Counted from the stretch's first letter, positions 34,512 to 45,478 are shown. The stretch: DNA of 64,000 nucleotides from Acetobacterium paludosum (GCF_008086595.1 NZ_RXYA01000012.1:1-64000); one strand, 5' to 3'. Numbers and translations: made by a program. The notes: a model not told the origin generated them from the letters alone.

Positions 34512-35250
34512 TATTGTTAAGGCTAAATGGGTTACACAGGAAAATATTACTTTAAAAACACCCTCGCAAAACAGTTTTGAAGAGAAAAACAATATTCGGC
34601 AGCAAACCAATCAAACTCAGGAGCTTAATCAGAATGAAGCGGAGTTTGAACAAAATGCCGAAGCTTTGCAGGCCGCAAATGAGCTTATGAAAAATGCCAT
34701 AAAAAGCAGCCAGGAGATTAAACAAAAATCTCAGGAGCAGGGGTACAGTGAGGGCTATGCGGCCGGTTATGAGGCCGGTCATTTACAGGGTATCCGGGAA
34801 GGGCAGCAGGAAGGACTGCTGTCGGCAACAGCGGTGACGGAGGTGGGACTCCAGGAAATCCGGGAAGTTGTTGACTGCCTGAATCTGGAGCGACAGACAG
34901 CCCTTGAAAATCAGGAAGAAGATTTGTTGGCAATTGCTTTTGAAATTTCAAAAAAAATTATGAGACAACAGGTTCAGGAAGACGAAGCGGTTTTTCTGAA
35001 GATTTTTGATGAAGTGATTCACGGCGATGAAGAAAATCTGAAAATTTATTTATCAGAAAACCAAAAGACTCTGGATTTTCATATAAACCGGGAAATTGCT
35101 GAAAAGATCAAGAAATTAGCCAATAAAACAAAGGTCATTATGTTAAAAGATGATGATAAAATAATGGTGGAAACCGATGATGCCGTGATTGATATGAGTT
35201 TGCCGGTACAGTTGGAGCAACTGGATAAAGCGATTGAACAAAGTTTTTAA
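34504..35250 (+). CDS. fliH: Flagellar export ATPase regulator FliH
   Basis: A peripheral protein of about 248 residues that holds FliI back and links it to the C ring. GYSEGYAAGYEAGHLQGIREGQQEGL contains the repeated GxxxG pattern of FliH, and the C-terminal region resembles the V/F-type ATPase stator. The best start is TTG 34504, eight bases after AAAGGA and overlapping the fliG stop. A longer reading frame reaches back to an ATG at 34471 inside fliG, but has no ribosome site. Confidence 0.85.
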   Translation: MSSIVKAKWVTQENITLKTPSQNSFEEKNNIRQQTNQTQELNQNEAEFEQNAEALQAANELMKNAIKSSQEIKQKSQEQGYSEGYAAGYEAGHLQGIREGQQEGLLSATAVTEVGLQEIREVVDCLNLERQTALENQEEDLLAIAFEISKKIMRQQVQEDEAVFLKIFDEVIHGDEENLKIYLSENQKTLDFHINREIAEKIKKLANKTKVIMLKDDDKIMVETDDAVIDMSLPVQLEQLDKAIEQSF

Positions 35251-35264
35251 CTGGGAGGCTTTAA

Positions 35265-36569
35265 ATGGATAGGTCAAGGATTTGCAAAGCAATTCACAGA
35301 GCTGAAACGTATCATTATTTTGGAAAAATCGAAAAAGTTGTCGGAATGATGATCGAATCCGTCGGACCGGAATGCAGCATTGGCGATTTGTGCAAAATAT
35401 TCGATTCGAAAGCAGAGAATTTTATTTTGGCGGAAGTGGTTGGCTTTCGCGGAAATAAGGTTTTGTTGATGCCCTATGAAGAGGCGGAAGGGATTAGTTT
35501 TGGCAATATTGTCGAACCCACCGGGTCGTCGCTTAAGATCGGTGTGTCTGAGAATATGATTGGCAGAGTTGTCAATGCTTTAGGGGAACCCATTGATGGA
35601 GAAGGACCGATTGAAAATTGTGTTCCTTATGATATTCAAAGTACGGGTTCCAATCCTCTTTCAAGACCGCCAATTGAAGAAATCCTGGAATTCGGAGTGA
35701 AGGCCATTGATGGTTTGCTGACCATTGGAAAAGGCCAGAGAATGGGAATCTTTGCCGGAAGCGGGGTTGGCAAAAGCACGCTGATGGGCATGATTGCCAG
35801 AAATGTCAAAACCCAGGTCAATGTCATTGCTTTGGTGGGCGAAAGAGGCCGGGAAGTTCGCCAGTTTCTGGAAAACGACCTCGGCAAAGAGGGCTTGGAA
35901 AGATCGGTACTGGTGGTCGCCACCTCGGATCAGCCGCCGATGCAGCGGATGAAATGTGCTTTAACCGCCACCACCATTGCGGAATATTTTAAAGATCAGG
36001 GCAATGATGTGCTGTTGATGATGGACTCGTTAACCCGATTCGCCATGGCGCAGCGGGAAATCGGGTTAGCGACCGGGGAGCCTCCGGTTGCCAGAGGCTA
36101 TACACCCTCAATTTATGCCATGATGCCAAAGCTTCTTGAACGCAGCGGGAATTTTGAAACCGGCTCAATTACCGGTATTTATACGGTTTTGGTTGAAGGT
36201 GATGATATGAATGAGCCGGTAGCCGATACGGTGCGCGGGATCATTGACGGACATATCGTGTTATCCCGAAAAATTGCGGCCCGAAATCATTACCCCGCTA
36301 TTGATGTTTTAAGCAGTGTCAGCAGACTGATGTCCAATATTGCGGATAAGGATCAATTGGAAGCGGCCTCTAAAATGCGAAATATGATGTCAACTTATGA
36401 TACCAATTACGATCTGGTCAGTATCGGTGCTTATAAGAGCGGCAGTAATCCGGCGCTTGATGTTGCCATCAAAAAGATTGATGGGATCAATGGCTTTTTA
36501 CAGCAACGCGTTAACGAAAAGTGCAGGTTCGAGGAAAGTAATGAATTAATGAAGAAGGCTGTCTTATGA
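35265..36569 (+). CDS. fliI: Flagellar export ATPase FliI
   Basis: A 434-residue ATPase related to the F1 beta subunit that helps unfold and feed export substrates. Walker A is FAGSGVGKSTLMG and Walker B is VLLMMDSLTRFAMAQRE. The GEPPVARGYTPS loop is typical of the FliI/YscN class. Length matches the family. GGGAGG lies before the ATG; fliJ overlaps the 3' end by 4 bp. Confidence 0.95.
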   Translation: MDRSRICKAIHRAETYHYFGKIEKVVGMMIESVGPECSIGDLCKIFDSKAENFILAEVVGFRGNKVLLMPYEEAEGISFGNIVEPTGSSLKIGVSENMIGRVVNALGEPIDGEGPIENCVPYDIQSTGSNPLSRPPIEEILEFGVKAIDGLLTIGKGQRMGIFAGSGVGKSTLMGMIARNVKTQVNVIALVGERGREVRQFLENDLGKEGLERSVLVVATSDQPPMQRMKCALTATTIAEYFKDQGNDVLLMMDSLTRFAMAQREIGLATGEPPVARGYTPSIYAMMPKLLERSGNFETGSITGIYTVLVEGDDMNEPVADTVRGIIDGHIVLSRKIAARNHYPAIDVLSSVSRLMSNIADKDQLEAASKMRNMMSTYDTNYDLVSIGAYKSGSNPALDVAIKKIDGINGFLQQRVNEKCRFEESNELMKKAVL

Positions 36570-37015
36570 AAAAGTTTCAATTTCAGCTGGGAAAGCTCCT
36601 TTCCTATAAGGATCAGAATTTAGAGAATGAAATGATGATAATGGGAGGGCTCACCAGACAGTTAAGTGATGAAATGGATAAAATGCTGGATCTGGAAGAC
36701 CAGCAGGAAAAATGCCGGTTGAACTATGAACGGGATATGGCGGCGTCCATTACGCCGACGGCTTGCCAGGTATACATTCACTATATGTCTTTTTTAACAG
36801 AACAGATTAAAGTTGTGGTAAAAAGGATCGACGAAATCACTGAAAAAATCGATATTCAAATTGAAGTGGTTAAAAATTTAAAATTGGAAACACGTTCTTT
36901 GGAAATTGTCAAAGAAAATAAATATGATGAATATAAAAAAGAATTGATTAAAGACTCTGAAAAAGAGATTGAGGAATTTGTTTCGAATAGCAACATTGCT
37001 AAGAATCATGTTTAA
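36566..37015 (+). CDS. fliJ: Flagellar export protein FliJ
   Basis: A 149-residue coiled-coil protein, the central stalk of the export ATPase and a chaperone escort. KFQFQLGKLLSYKDQNLENEMM is the usual opening; most of the rest is a long antiparallel coiled coil. It overlaps fliI by 4 bp and is the last flagellar gene here. Genes that often follow in Firmicutes (fliK, flgD, flgE) are not present. Confidence 0.85.
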   Translation: MKKFQFQLGKLLSYKDQNLENEMMIMGGLTRQLSDEMDKMLDLEDQQEKCRLNYERDMAASITPTACQVYIHYMSFLTEQIKVVVKRIDEITEKIDIQIEVVKNLKLETRSLEIVKENKYDEYKKELIKDSEKEIEEFVSNSNIAKNHV

Positions 37016-37067
37016 ATACTGGTAACTGAAATAGTTAATTGCGAAAAATTATAAATGAGGTGTTTAG

Positions 37068-37985
37068 ATGAGTTATGATACAATTATTATCGGGGCTGGT
37101 CCGGCTGGTTTGGCTGCAGGGCTCTATGCCGCACGTGGCGCACTTAAAGTATTGATTATTGAAAAAGGCGGCATCGGCGGACAGATTGCCACAAGCTGGG
37201 ACATCGAGAATTATCCGGGATCGCCGCCAAACAGTACCGGGCCAAGTCTGACCGAACGGATGCGTGAACAATGCGAGGAATTTGGAGTGGAATTTTCCAC
37301 GCGAACTTATCAGTCCTTCAGCATAACGCTAAATGGTTTTGCGATTGAAACGGATTCAGGAAGTCTGGAAACGCAAACCCTGATTGTGGCGACCGGGGCA
37401 GAACCAAAAATGATTGGCTGCAAAGGCGAAAGAGAATTAAGAGGAATGGGTGTATCCTACTGTGCTACCTGTGATGCAAATTTTTTCAAAGGCTTAAAAG
37501 TCGCGGTCCTTGGCGGTGGTGATACAGCCTTGGAAGAATCATTATACTTGACAAAATATGCCAAAGAAGTTGTGATTATTCATCGCCGCGACGAGCTTAG
37601 AGGGGCGAAGATTTTGCAGCAGCGAATTAAAGACAATGAAAAAATCAGCCTCATTCTCGATTCAGTCGTTGAGGAGATTAAGGGAAATGGTTTAGTTGAA
37701 GGCATCGTTGTTAAAAATGTCAAGACTGGGGAAACATCAGTAGTACCAGTCGACGGCGTATTTGTCTTTGTTGGTCAAAAACCAAATATGGAACCATTTG
37801 TGGGTTCTCTCGAACGGGATGCCAGGGATTATTTGATAACGGATGAAGACATGCGTACGAATATTTCGGGGATTTTTGCAGCCGGGGACGTGCGTAGAAA
37901 ATCGCTGCGACAAGTGGTGACAGCGACAGCCGATGGGGCGATCGCTGCTGTTAATGTAATTAAATTTATTGAAGAACTTAAGTAG
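37068..37985 (+). CDS. trxB: Thioredoxin reductase
   Basis: A 305-residue flavoprotein that reduces thioredoxin with NADPH. The FAD site is IIGAGPAGLAAGLYAARG, the redox pair is CATC (Cys132 and Cys135), the NAD(P) site is VLGGGDTALEES with IHRRDELRG following, and GIFAAGDVR is the second FAD motif. The HRRxxxR pattern favours NADPH. It stands alone between fliJ and a terminator. Ferredoxin-dependent relatives exist, but the NADPH residues argue against that. Confidence 0.9.
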   Translation: MSYDTIIIGAGPAGLAAGLYAARGALKVLIIEKGGIGGQIATSWDIENYPGSPPNSTGPSLTERMREQCEEFGVEFSTRTYQSFSITLNGFAIETDSGSLETQTLIVATGAEPKMIGCKGERELRGMGVSYCATCDANFFKGLKVAVLGGGDTALEESLYLTKYAKEVVIIHRRDELRGAKILQQRIKDNEKISLILDSVVEEIKGNGLVEGIVVKNVKTGETSVVPVDGVFVFVGQKPNMEPFVGSLERDARDYLITDEDMRTNISGIFAAGDVRRKSLRQVVTATADGAIAAVNVIKFIEELK

Positions 37986-37999
37986 ATCATGGTATGATG

Positions 38000-38030
38000 A
38001 AGACTGGAGAGCATCCAGTCTTATTTTTTT
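38000..38030 (+). terminator. Rho-independent terminator after trxB
   Basis: AAGACTGGA (38000-38008) and TCCAGTCTT (38014-38022), a 5-nt loop and ATTTTTTT. Confidence 0.85.
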
Positions 38031-38163
38031 ATTGAAAAATTCGGTAAAGAGCGTTTATATCTTTTAATTAAGTGTAAATATAAGATGTGATGATGCCACA
38101 GTTCGTTGTGTTTTGTAAAGATTAATCAGTAATGGTGAATAGCAAAAAAATCAGGCGGTAAAA

Positions 38164-39600
38164 ATGATGAATTTAAAATTTGATTTAAATATAAATCAAA
38201 CCCAAAAATTAATTTTGACTCAGGAAATGAGGCAGTCCATTGAAATTCTTCAATTAACGGCAATCGAATTAAACAGCCTCATTGAAAAGGAAATTATGGA
38301 AAATCCGGTTATAGAATTTAATGAGAATGCTATAAAAGAAGTAGTTCCGATAAATGAAGAACCGGTTAAAGAAGAAGTCCGGCCGGAAGAAGTTCCGTCA
38401 AAAGAAGATGTTCGATGGGATGAGTATTTCCAGAGTATGGAAAGTTCTGAATATCGCGGACAGACACAAAGCAACCCTGATACAGAAGAAGAGTACGGTT
38501 TTGAAAAATACTCGTCGCAGGTGCAAACACTCAATGAATATCTGCATTTCCAATTTAGCTTGGTGGCCCAAACACTCAGTGATAAGGAAAAATTTGTTGG
38601 AGAATATCTAATCGACTGTATCGATGATAACGGTTATCTGATTATTGCTGATAATTATATCCGAGCGATTCTTGAAGTGGATGAAGAGATGATTGGCAAA
38701 TTGGTGGAAATCATTCAAGGATTTGATCCGGTTGGGGTTGGCGCCCGGGACGTTGAAGAATGTCTGCTCATTCAGTTGCATCAGATGGGATATGAAGATG
38801 ACGAAGTCTATCTCGATATTATCAAGAACTATCTCGCCGAGTTTGCCGATAATCAATTTAAGCGCATTGCTCAGGCAACCGGCCTTTTGGTTGAAGAAGT
38901 TTATGAATTTAAGGAAATCATCAAAACCCTGGAACCCAAACCGGGTCGGAAGTTTTCGTGCTCTGAAGGGGTTTCCTATGTTATCCCGGATGGGAGCATT
39001 GAAATAGTTGAAGGGGAACTGGTGGTCAAGATCAATGATGTTTGCGCGCCGCGGCTAAAAATAAATGGTTACTACAAAAGTTTACTGAAAACTTCTAAAA
39101 AAAATGATGAAACACGTGTGTACATTGAAAAAAAATTGGACAGCGCCGCTTTTCTTATTAGGAGCATCGAACAACGCCGGGACACGATAAAAAAAGTGAT
39201 TCAGGCGATTGCGGAGTATCAATGTGATTTCTTTTTTGAAGGCGTTGAAAATTTGCGGCCGCTGACACTCAAAACAATTGCCGAGCTGGTTGATGTGCAC
39301 GAATCCACGGTGAGCCGTGCCATTCACGGGAAGTATATCCAAACTCCGAAGGGCACCTTTGCTTTAAAGTTCTTTTTTAAACGGGGCTTCACCCAGGGTG
39401 AGGAGGATCGTTCATCCGATGTTATCAAACGTTTTATTAAAGAAATGATTGAGGCGGAAGACAAGAAGAAGCCATTGAGCGATCAAAAGATTTCGGAAAT
39501 ACTGAAAGCGCAGAATCTGGATGTCGCCAGACGAACGGTCGCTAAATATCGGGAAGCCTTGATGATTCAGCCATCATCAAAACGAAAAGAATACCGATGA
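38164..39600 (+). CDS. rpoN: RNA polymerase sigma-54 factor
   Basis: A 478-residue sigma factor for -24/-12 promoters, which need an enhancer-binding ATPase. Region I has LILTQEMRQSIEILQLTAIEL, followed by an acidic linker (about 55-115), the core-binding region, a helix-turn-helix and the RpoN box ARRTVAKYREAL near the end. The start may be either of two adjacent ATGs (38164 or 38167). No clear TGGCAC-N5-TTGC promoter was found in this window, so its targets lie elsewhere. Confidence 0.95.
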   Translation: MMNLKFDLNINQTQKLILTQEMRQSIEILQLTAIELNSLIEKEIMENPVIEFNENAIKEVVPINEEPVKEEVRPEEVPSKEDVRWDEYFQSMESSEYRGQTQSNPDTEEEYGFEKYSSQVQTLNEYLHFQFSLVAQTLSDKEKFVGEYLIDCIDDNGYLIIADNYIRAILEVDEEMIGKLVEIIQGFDPVGVGARDVEECLLIQLHQMGYEDDEVYLDIIKNYLAEFADNQFKRIAQATGLLVEEVYEFKEIIKTLEPKPGRKFSCSEGVSYVIPDGSIEIVEGELVVKINDVCAPRLKINGYYKSLLKTSKKNDETRVYIEKKLDSAAFLIRSIEQRRDTIKKVIQAIAEYQCDFFFEGVENLRPLTLKTIAELVDVHESTVSRAIHGKYIQTPKGTFALKFFFKRGFTQGEEDRSSDVIKRFIKEMIEAEDKKKPLSDQKISEILKAQNLDVARRTVAKYREALMIQPSSKRKEYR

Positions 39601-39650
39601 TAAAAATATCGAATATTCGGATTGGACATTTTCAGTGATCTATTTTTAAC

Positions 39651-39679
39651 TTGTCATTCTTTCTAAGATAAGGTATAAT
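39651..39679 (+). promoter_or_regulatory. Sigma-A promoter of the cggR-glycolysis operon
   Basis: TTGTCA at 39651-39656 and TATAAT at 39674-39679 with a 17-bp spacer. The expected transcription start falls at the edge of the operator palindrome just downstream. Confidence 0.85.
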
Positions 39680-39682
39680 CAA

Positions 39683-39701
39683 TTTGTCCCAGTGGGACAA
39701 A
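39683..39701. promoter_or_regulatory. CggR-type operator palindrome
   Basis: TTTGTCCCA and TGGGACAAA form perfect 9-bp arms around a single G. The GGGACA core agrees with known CggR/SorC-family operators. Placed over the transcription start, it would let CggR block the promoter until a glycolytic sugar phosphate releases it. Confidence 0.8.
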
Positions 39702-39735
39702 AGCGAGTATGCATATCTGAAGGAAAGGTGATGCT

Positions 39736-40797
39736 GTGACAAACCAATTAAAAATCAGCAAGGAAGTTATCGAGCTCCAGGAGCTTGTTGCGCCGGAGGT
39801 TAATCGCCTCATTGAAATGCGTTACAATATTTTGTCAACGATCAGCAGTGAGCAACCTATTGGTCGGCGAAATCTTGCCTTTGTTTTGGATATGAGTGAA
39901 CGGCAAGTGCGAAACGAAATCGACTTTTTTCAAAAACAAAAGCTGGTCTCAGTTGAGCGACAAGGCGTGGTCATTACCAAAGCGGGAGAAGAAGCACTGC
40001 TCAAGCTCAAGAGTCTGCTTTACGCCTATAATGGCCTGGAACAATTAGAAAAAGAACTCATGGATAAGCTCAATTTAAAACGAGTGATCATTTGTCCCGG
40101 AGATATGGATATGAATTATGAAGTGCTGCGATTTATGGGGCGTTCAGGTGCAAAATACGTATTATCCGTCATGAAATATAAAGATACCCTGGCGCTTACC
40201 GGCGGAAGCTGTACGGCCGCAGTCGCCGATGAAATGCGGGAAGCTTTTTATCCGGATGTCTATGTTATTCCCGCTCGGGGCGGAATTGGCAAAAGCCATT
40301 CGACTCAGGCGAATAATGTCGTGGCTGAAATGGGATTAAAATTACATTCAAATTATGAACTGTTGCATTTGCCGGACAATATTGATCAGCGCTTGCTGGA
40401 TGCCCTAAAAGATTATCCGGAAATAAAAAGAGTTTTCGATAAGATGGAAGAAATCGATATTTTTATTTTTGGATTGGGTCGTGCGGATGTGTTGGCGGAT
40501 TGGCGCAACATAAACGCGGCTGACAAACAAAAACTATTGGAAAAAGGCGCCGTTGCCGAGGCTTTTGGCCATTATTTTAATATCAATGGGGAAGTTGTTT
40601 CACCTTCCAGTACCATTGGTGTGGGCATCGAAAATTTCAAAAGAATACCGAATGTCATCGCGGTGGCTGGCGGCGTTAACAAAGCAGAGGCAATTATTGC
40701 AGTCAGCCGTATTCGTGACAATATTGTCCTGATCACGGATGAAAGTGCCGCAAGAGAAATTCTTGAAAAATTATCAACCACGTCAGATGCAAAATGA
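39736..40797 (+). CDS. cggR: Central glycolytic genes regulator CggR
   Basis: A 353-residue SorC/DeoR-family repressor. The N-terminal part (about 25-85) is a winged helix-turn-helix (PIGRRNLAFVLDMSERQVRNEI). The rest is a sugar-phosphate-binding domain with TGGSCTAAVADEM and PARGGIGKSHSTQAN, where fructose-1,6-bisphosphate binds in Bacillus CggR. The start is GTG 39736 with AGGAAAGG upstream. It heads gap-pgk-tpiA-gpmI and is expected to control itself and them through the palindrome at 39683-39701. Confidence 0.9.
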   Translation: MTNQLKISKEVIELQELVAPEVNRLIEMRYNILSTISSEQPIGRRNLAFVLDMSERQVRNEIDFFQKQKLVSVERQGVVITKAGEEALLKLKSLLYAYNGLEQLEKELMDKLNLKRVIICPGDMDMNYEVLRFMGRSGAKYVLSVMKYKDTLALTGGSCTAAVADEMREAFYPDVYVIPARGGIGKSHSTQANNVVAEMGLKLHSNYELLHLPDNIDQRLLDALKDYPEIKRVFDKMEEIDIFIFGLGRADVLADWRNINAADKQKLLEKGAVAEAFGHYFNINGEVVSPSSTIGVGIENFKRIPNVIAVAGGVNKAEAIIAVSRIRDNIVLITDESAAREILEKLSTTSDAK

Positions 40798-40820
40798 ATC
40801 GTATTCTGACTGAGTAATAG

Positions 40821-41864
<1,044 letters not shown>

Positions 41865-41896
41865 GACAACCTAAAAATTAACATAAAACACAAAAA

Positions 41897-41930
41897 CTTT
41901 TCAGTTCCTCATAATATGGGGGACTGAAAT
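41897..41930 (+). promoter_or_regulatory. Imperfect hairpin between gap and pgk
   Basis: TTTTCAGTTCC pairs imperfectly with GGGGGACTGAAA, and only TTCTTT follows. It could be a weak attenuator or an mRNA-stabilising structure that raises gap over downstream genes. Confidence 0.45.
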
Positions 41931-41967
41931 TCTTTATAAACAAATGTTTAAGCGAAAGGATAAAAAT

Positions 41968-43158
41968 ATGAGTAAGAAAACAGTAGCAGATATCGAATTA
42001 AAAGGAAAAAAAGTTTTAATGCGAGCTGATTTTAATGTTCCGTTGGATGAAAATGGAAAGATTACGGATGAAACCCGAATTGTCGCCGCTTTGCCAACCA
42101 TCTCTTATATTTTGGACCACGGGGCCGCCCTTATTTTAATGTCACATTTGGGACGTCCGAATAACAAGCCTGATCCCCAATACTCATTGGCTCCGGTAGC
42201 AGCAAAATTATCAGAATTATTGAAAAAGAAAGTGATCTTTAATGATGATCCCGTTGTGACCGGATCGATAACCGTTGCCGCCGCCTCAACCCTGAAACCC
42301 GGGGACGTTCTTTTGCTCCAAAACACTCGTTTCCGGCCGGAAGAAACGAAAAACGATCTGGGATTTGCAAGAGAATTAGCAGATTTAGGCGATATCTTTG
42401 TAAACGACGCATTCGGAACTGCTCATCGGGCCCATGCTTCAACCGTCGGGATTGCGGAAATTCTTCCCGGAGTATCCGGTTTCCTGATTCAGAAAGAATT
42501 GGATTTTATGGGAAAAGCCCTGGAAGCGCCAGCCCGACCTTTTGTTGCTATTTTAGGAGGCTCTAAGGTTTCGGATAAAATTGGCGTAATCAATAACCTG
42601 TTGGAGAAGGTGGATACACTCATCATCGGTGGCGGGATGGCTTATACTTTCTTGAAAGCCCAAGGTTATGGTGTTGGAAAATCGCTGCTTGAAGAAGATA
42701 AAATCGATTTAGCGAAAGAATTGATGGCAAAAGCCAAGTCAAAAGGCGTGCAGTTACTGTTGCCGGTTGATGTGGTTGCCGCTGAGACGTTTGCCGCTGA
42801 TTCACCGCATAAAATTGTGGATGTGACGACGATTCCTCCGGAGTCGATGGGCCTTGACATCGGTCCGGTTACCTCAGCAACGTTTATAAAAGCGATTCTT
42901 GCGGCCAAAACAGTGATTTGGAATGGCCCAATGGGGGTATTTGAAATGCCGGCATTTGCCAAAGGCACAGAAGCGGTTGCTAAGGCGATGTCAGAATCTG
43001 ATGCGGTTACAATCATCGGGGGCGGAGACTCGGCCGCGGCGGTTAAAATATTAGGATACGAAGACGGGATGAGTCATATCTCTACTGGTGGCGGTGCTTC
43101 TTTGGAATTCCTTGAAGGAAAAAAATTACCAGGGATTGAAATATTACAAGATAAATAA
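41968..43158 (+). CDS. pgk: Phosphoglycerate kinase
   Basis: A 396-residue kinase that makes ATP from 1,3-bisphosphoglycerate. RADFNVPLD and SHLGRP form the phosphoglycerate site; [13 protein letters not shown] and [10 protein letters not shown] are in the nucleotide domain. I use ATG 41968, seven bases after AAAGGA; an upstream in-frame ATG at 41944 has no site. tpiA follows 10 bp later. Confidence 0.96.
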   Translation: MSKKTVADIELKGKKVLMRADFNVPLDENGKITDETRIVAALPTISYILDHGAALILMSHLGRPNNKPDPQYSLAPVAAKLSELLKKKVIFNDDPVVTGSITVAAASTLKPGDVLLLQNTRFRPEETKNDLGFARELADLGDIFVNDAFGTAHRAHASTVGIAEILPGVSGFLIQKELDFMGKALEAPARPFVAILGGSKVSDKIGVINNLLEKVDTLIIGGGMAYTFLKAQGYGVGKSLLEEDKIDLAKELMAKAKSKGVQLLLPVDVVAAETFAADSPHKIVDVTTIPPESMGLDIGPVTSATFIKAILAAKTVIWNGPMGVFEMPAFAKGTEAVAKAMSESDAVTIIGGGDSAAAVKILGYEDGMSHISTGGGASLEFLEGKKLPGIEILQDK

Positions 43159-43168
43159 GGAGAGAAAA

Positions 43169-43906
43169 ATGCGAAAACCAATTATTGCGGGAAACTGGAA
43201 AATGAATAATGACATTTCTGAAACCGAAACCTTAATTAATATGTTATTGCCCTTAGTAGCTGGCGCTGCGGCTGAAGTCGTCTTTTGTCCAACTTATTTA
43301 GGACTTCAAAAGGCTGTTGAAATGACAAAAGACTCAAATGTGGGGATTGGGGCGCAGAATATGCATTTTGAAAAAAATGGCGCGTTTACCGGAGAAATTT
43401 CAGGAGAAATGCTAACGGCCATTGGGGTAAAATATGCCATTATCGGTCATTCTGAAAGACGGCAAACTTTCAATGAAACGGACGAAGCCGTCAATAAAAA
43501 AGCCATTAAAGCGCTGTCCCTGGGAATCATCCCGATCGTATGCTGTGGGGAAACCTTAGCAGAACGGGAAAGCGGTAAAGCCAAAGCAAAAGTGGTCGGC
43601 CAAATAGAAGCAGGCTTGAAAAATATTGATGACATCAGCAAAGTTGTGGTTGCTTATGAACCGATCTGGGCCATTGGAACTGGTAAAACGGCAAGTAAAG
43701 AAGAAGCCAATGAAGCCTGTGGCTGGGTCAGAGAAACGATTGCTAAAATGTATGGCCAGGATGCTGCTGACAAAGTTCGGATTCAATACGGGGGAAGTGT
43801 TAATCCCGGGAATGTTAAGGAATTGATGGCCATGGATAATATCGACGGCGCTTTGGTAGGCGGAGCATCTTTAAAACCTACTTTTTCTGAAATTGTGAAA
43901 TTCTAA
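43169..43906 (+). CDS. tpiA: Triosephosphate isomerase
   Basis: A 245-residue (beta/alpha)8 enzyme interconverting dihydroxyacetone phosphate and glyceraldehyde 3-phosphate. GNWKMNN holds the catalytic Lys, IIGHSERR the His, and AYEPIWAIGTGKTA the Glu and flexible loop. The true start is the ATG after AAGGAGAG at 43158-43165; the frame remains open upstream into pgk, but those residues are not part of the family. Confidence 0.96.
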   Translation: MRKPIIAGNWKMNNDISETETLINMLLPLVAGAAAEVVFCPTYLGLQKAVEMTKDSNVGIGAQNMHFEKNGAFTGEISGEMLTAIGVKYAIIGHSERRQTFNETDEAVNKKAIKALSLGIIPIVCCGETLAERESGKAKAKVVGQIEAGLKNIDDISKVVVAYEPIWAIGTGKTASKEEANEACGWVRETIAKMYGQDAADKVRIQYGGSVNPGNVKELMAMDNIDGALVGGASLKPTFSEIVKF

Positions 43907-43945
43907 TAACGATCAGCGCAGAATTCAATTGAAAAGAGAGACGAA

Positions 43946-45478
43946 ATGGAAAAAAAATTAACGGCCCTCATTATTCTTGATGGCTACGGCTGTACGGAGT
44001 GCCTGAAGGGGAATGCGGTTGAAGAAGCGAAAACCCCATTTCTTAAAGCATTATACGAAGAAAACCCCCATACACTGATTACGGCAAGCGGCCTTGGGGT
44101 AGGACTCCCCGAGGGACAAATGGGAAATTCCGAGGTGGGCCATTTAAACCTGGGTGCTGGAAGAGTCGTCTATCAGGAGTTAACACGAATTACTAAATCC
44201 ATTGAAGATGGTGATTTTTTTGAAAATGAAGCATTCCTTTCGGGAATCCGCTCGGCAAAGGAAAAGGGTGGTGCCCTTCACATCATGGGTTTATTATCTG
44301 ACGGAGGCGTTCACAGTCATGAGCGTCATCTGTATGCGTTGCTTGAGTTGGCGAAGCAGCAGGGAATTGATCGGGTTTACGTACACTGTCTGATGGATGG
44401 CCGGGATACAGCTCCGGACAGCGGAATCAAGCATATCAAAGCTTTGGAAGAAAAGATGTCAGAAATAGGGATCGGGAAAATTGCAACCATTATTGGACGA
44501 TATTATGCAATGGATCGGGATAATCGCTGGGATCGTGTTGAAAAAGCTTATGATGCGATGGCTATTGGTGAAGGCGAACATGCCAAATCTGCTTTGCAGG
44601 TGATGGCAGAAACCTATTCAAAGAGCATCACCGATGAGTTCGTTTTGCCAACAATTATCGACACTGAGGAAGATAAGCGCATCAAAACAAACGACACCAT
44701 TATCTTTTTCAATTTCAGACCGGATCGCGCCAGGGAAATAACCAGGGCTTTCATTGATCCGGATTTTAATGAGTTTACTAGAAAAAACGGCTTTTTTGCA
44801 GTCAACTTTGTTTCAATGACGCAATATGACCAGTCTTTTAAAAATGTTTCGATTGCTTTTAAGCCAGAAACCATTGAAAATACGTTAGGGGCATATCTCA
44901 GTCATTTAGGCATTCCGCAATTAAGAATCGCCGAAACTGAAAAATATGCCCATGTGACTTATTTTTTTAATGGCGGACTGGAAAAGCAGTATCCTTTGGA
45001 AGACCGTTTATTGGTACCCTCACCGCATGTGGCGACCTATGATTTGAAACCGGAAATGAGTGCTTTTGAAGTGGCAGAAAAAGCGGTGGAAGCGATTGAA
45101 AGCGAAAAATATCAGCTGATGGTGCTTAATTTTGCAAACGCCGATATGGTTGGTCACACTGGTATTTTTGAAGCAGCGGAAAAAGCCGTCGAGGTAGTTG
45201 ATACCTGCTCACAGAAAGTCGTGCAGGCTATTTTGAAAAAAGGCGGAACGGTTTTGTTAACCGCGGATCATGGAAATGCTGAAAAAATGATTGATTATGA
45301 AACCAATCAGCCTTTTACCGCTCATACCTCCAATCAGGTAAAATGTATTCTTGTTGGAGCTGGCAAGGTCACATTAAGAAATGATGGAAAGCTGGCTGAT
45401 GTTGCGCCAACGCTGCTGGATCTGATGGAACTTCCAAAACCACAAGAAATGACTGGAGAAACCCTGATTCAACGATAG
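43946..45478 (+). CDS. gpmI: Cofactor-independent phosphoglycerate mutase
   Basis: A 510-residue manganese-dependent enzyme of the alkaline phosphatase superfamily converting 3- to 2-phosphoglycerate. The catalytic Ser62 is in MGNSEVGHLNLGAGR; DGRDTAPDSG and the late metal ligands in NFANADMVGHTG and TADHGNAE are present. It is the last glycolytic gene in the run; enolase, the usual next gene in Bacillus, is absent from this window. Confidence 0.96.
   Translation: MEKKLTALIILDGYGCTECLKGNAVEEAKTPFLKALYEENPHTLITASGLGVGLPEGQMGNSEVGHLNLGAGRVVYQELTRITKSIEDGDFFENEAFLSGIRSAKEKGGALHIMGLLSDGGVHSHERHLYALLELAKQQGIDRVYVHCLMDGRDTAPDSGIKHIKALEEKMSEIGIGKIATIIGRYYAMDRDNRWDRVEKAYDAMAIGEGEHAKSALQVMAETYSKSITDEFVLPTIIDTEEDKRIKTNDTIIFFNFRPDRAREITRAFIDPDFNEFTRKNGFFAVNFVSMTQYDQSFKNVSIAFKPETIENTLGAYLSHLGIPQLRIAETEKYAHVTYFFNGGLEKQYPLEDRLLVPSPHVATYDLKPEMSAFEVAEKAVEAIESEKYQLMVLNFANADMVGHTGIFEAAEKAVEVVDTCSQKVVQAILKKGGTVLLTADHGNAEKMIDYETNQPFTAHTSNQVKCILVGAGKVTLRNDGKLADVAPTLLDLMELPKPQEMTGETLIQR

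Noticed and set aside
38031-38163. Possible small RNA or riboswitch before rpoN
   Set aside because: I could not find a stable fold or a recognisable aptamer motif in this stretch.
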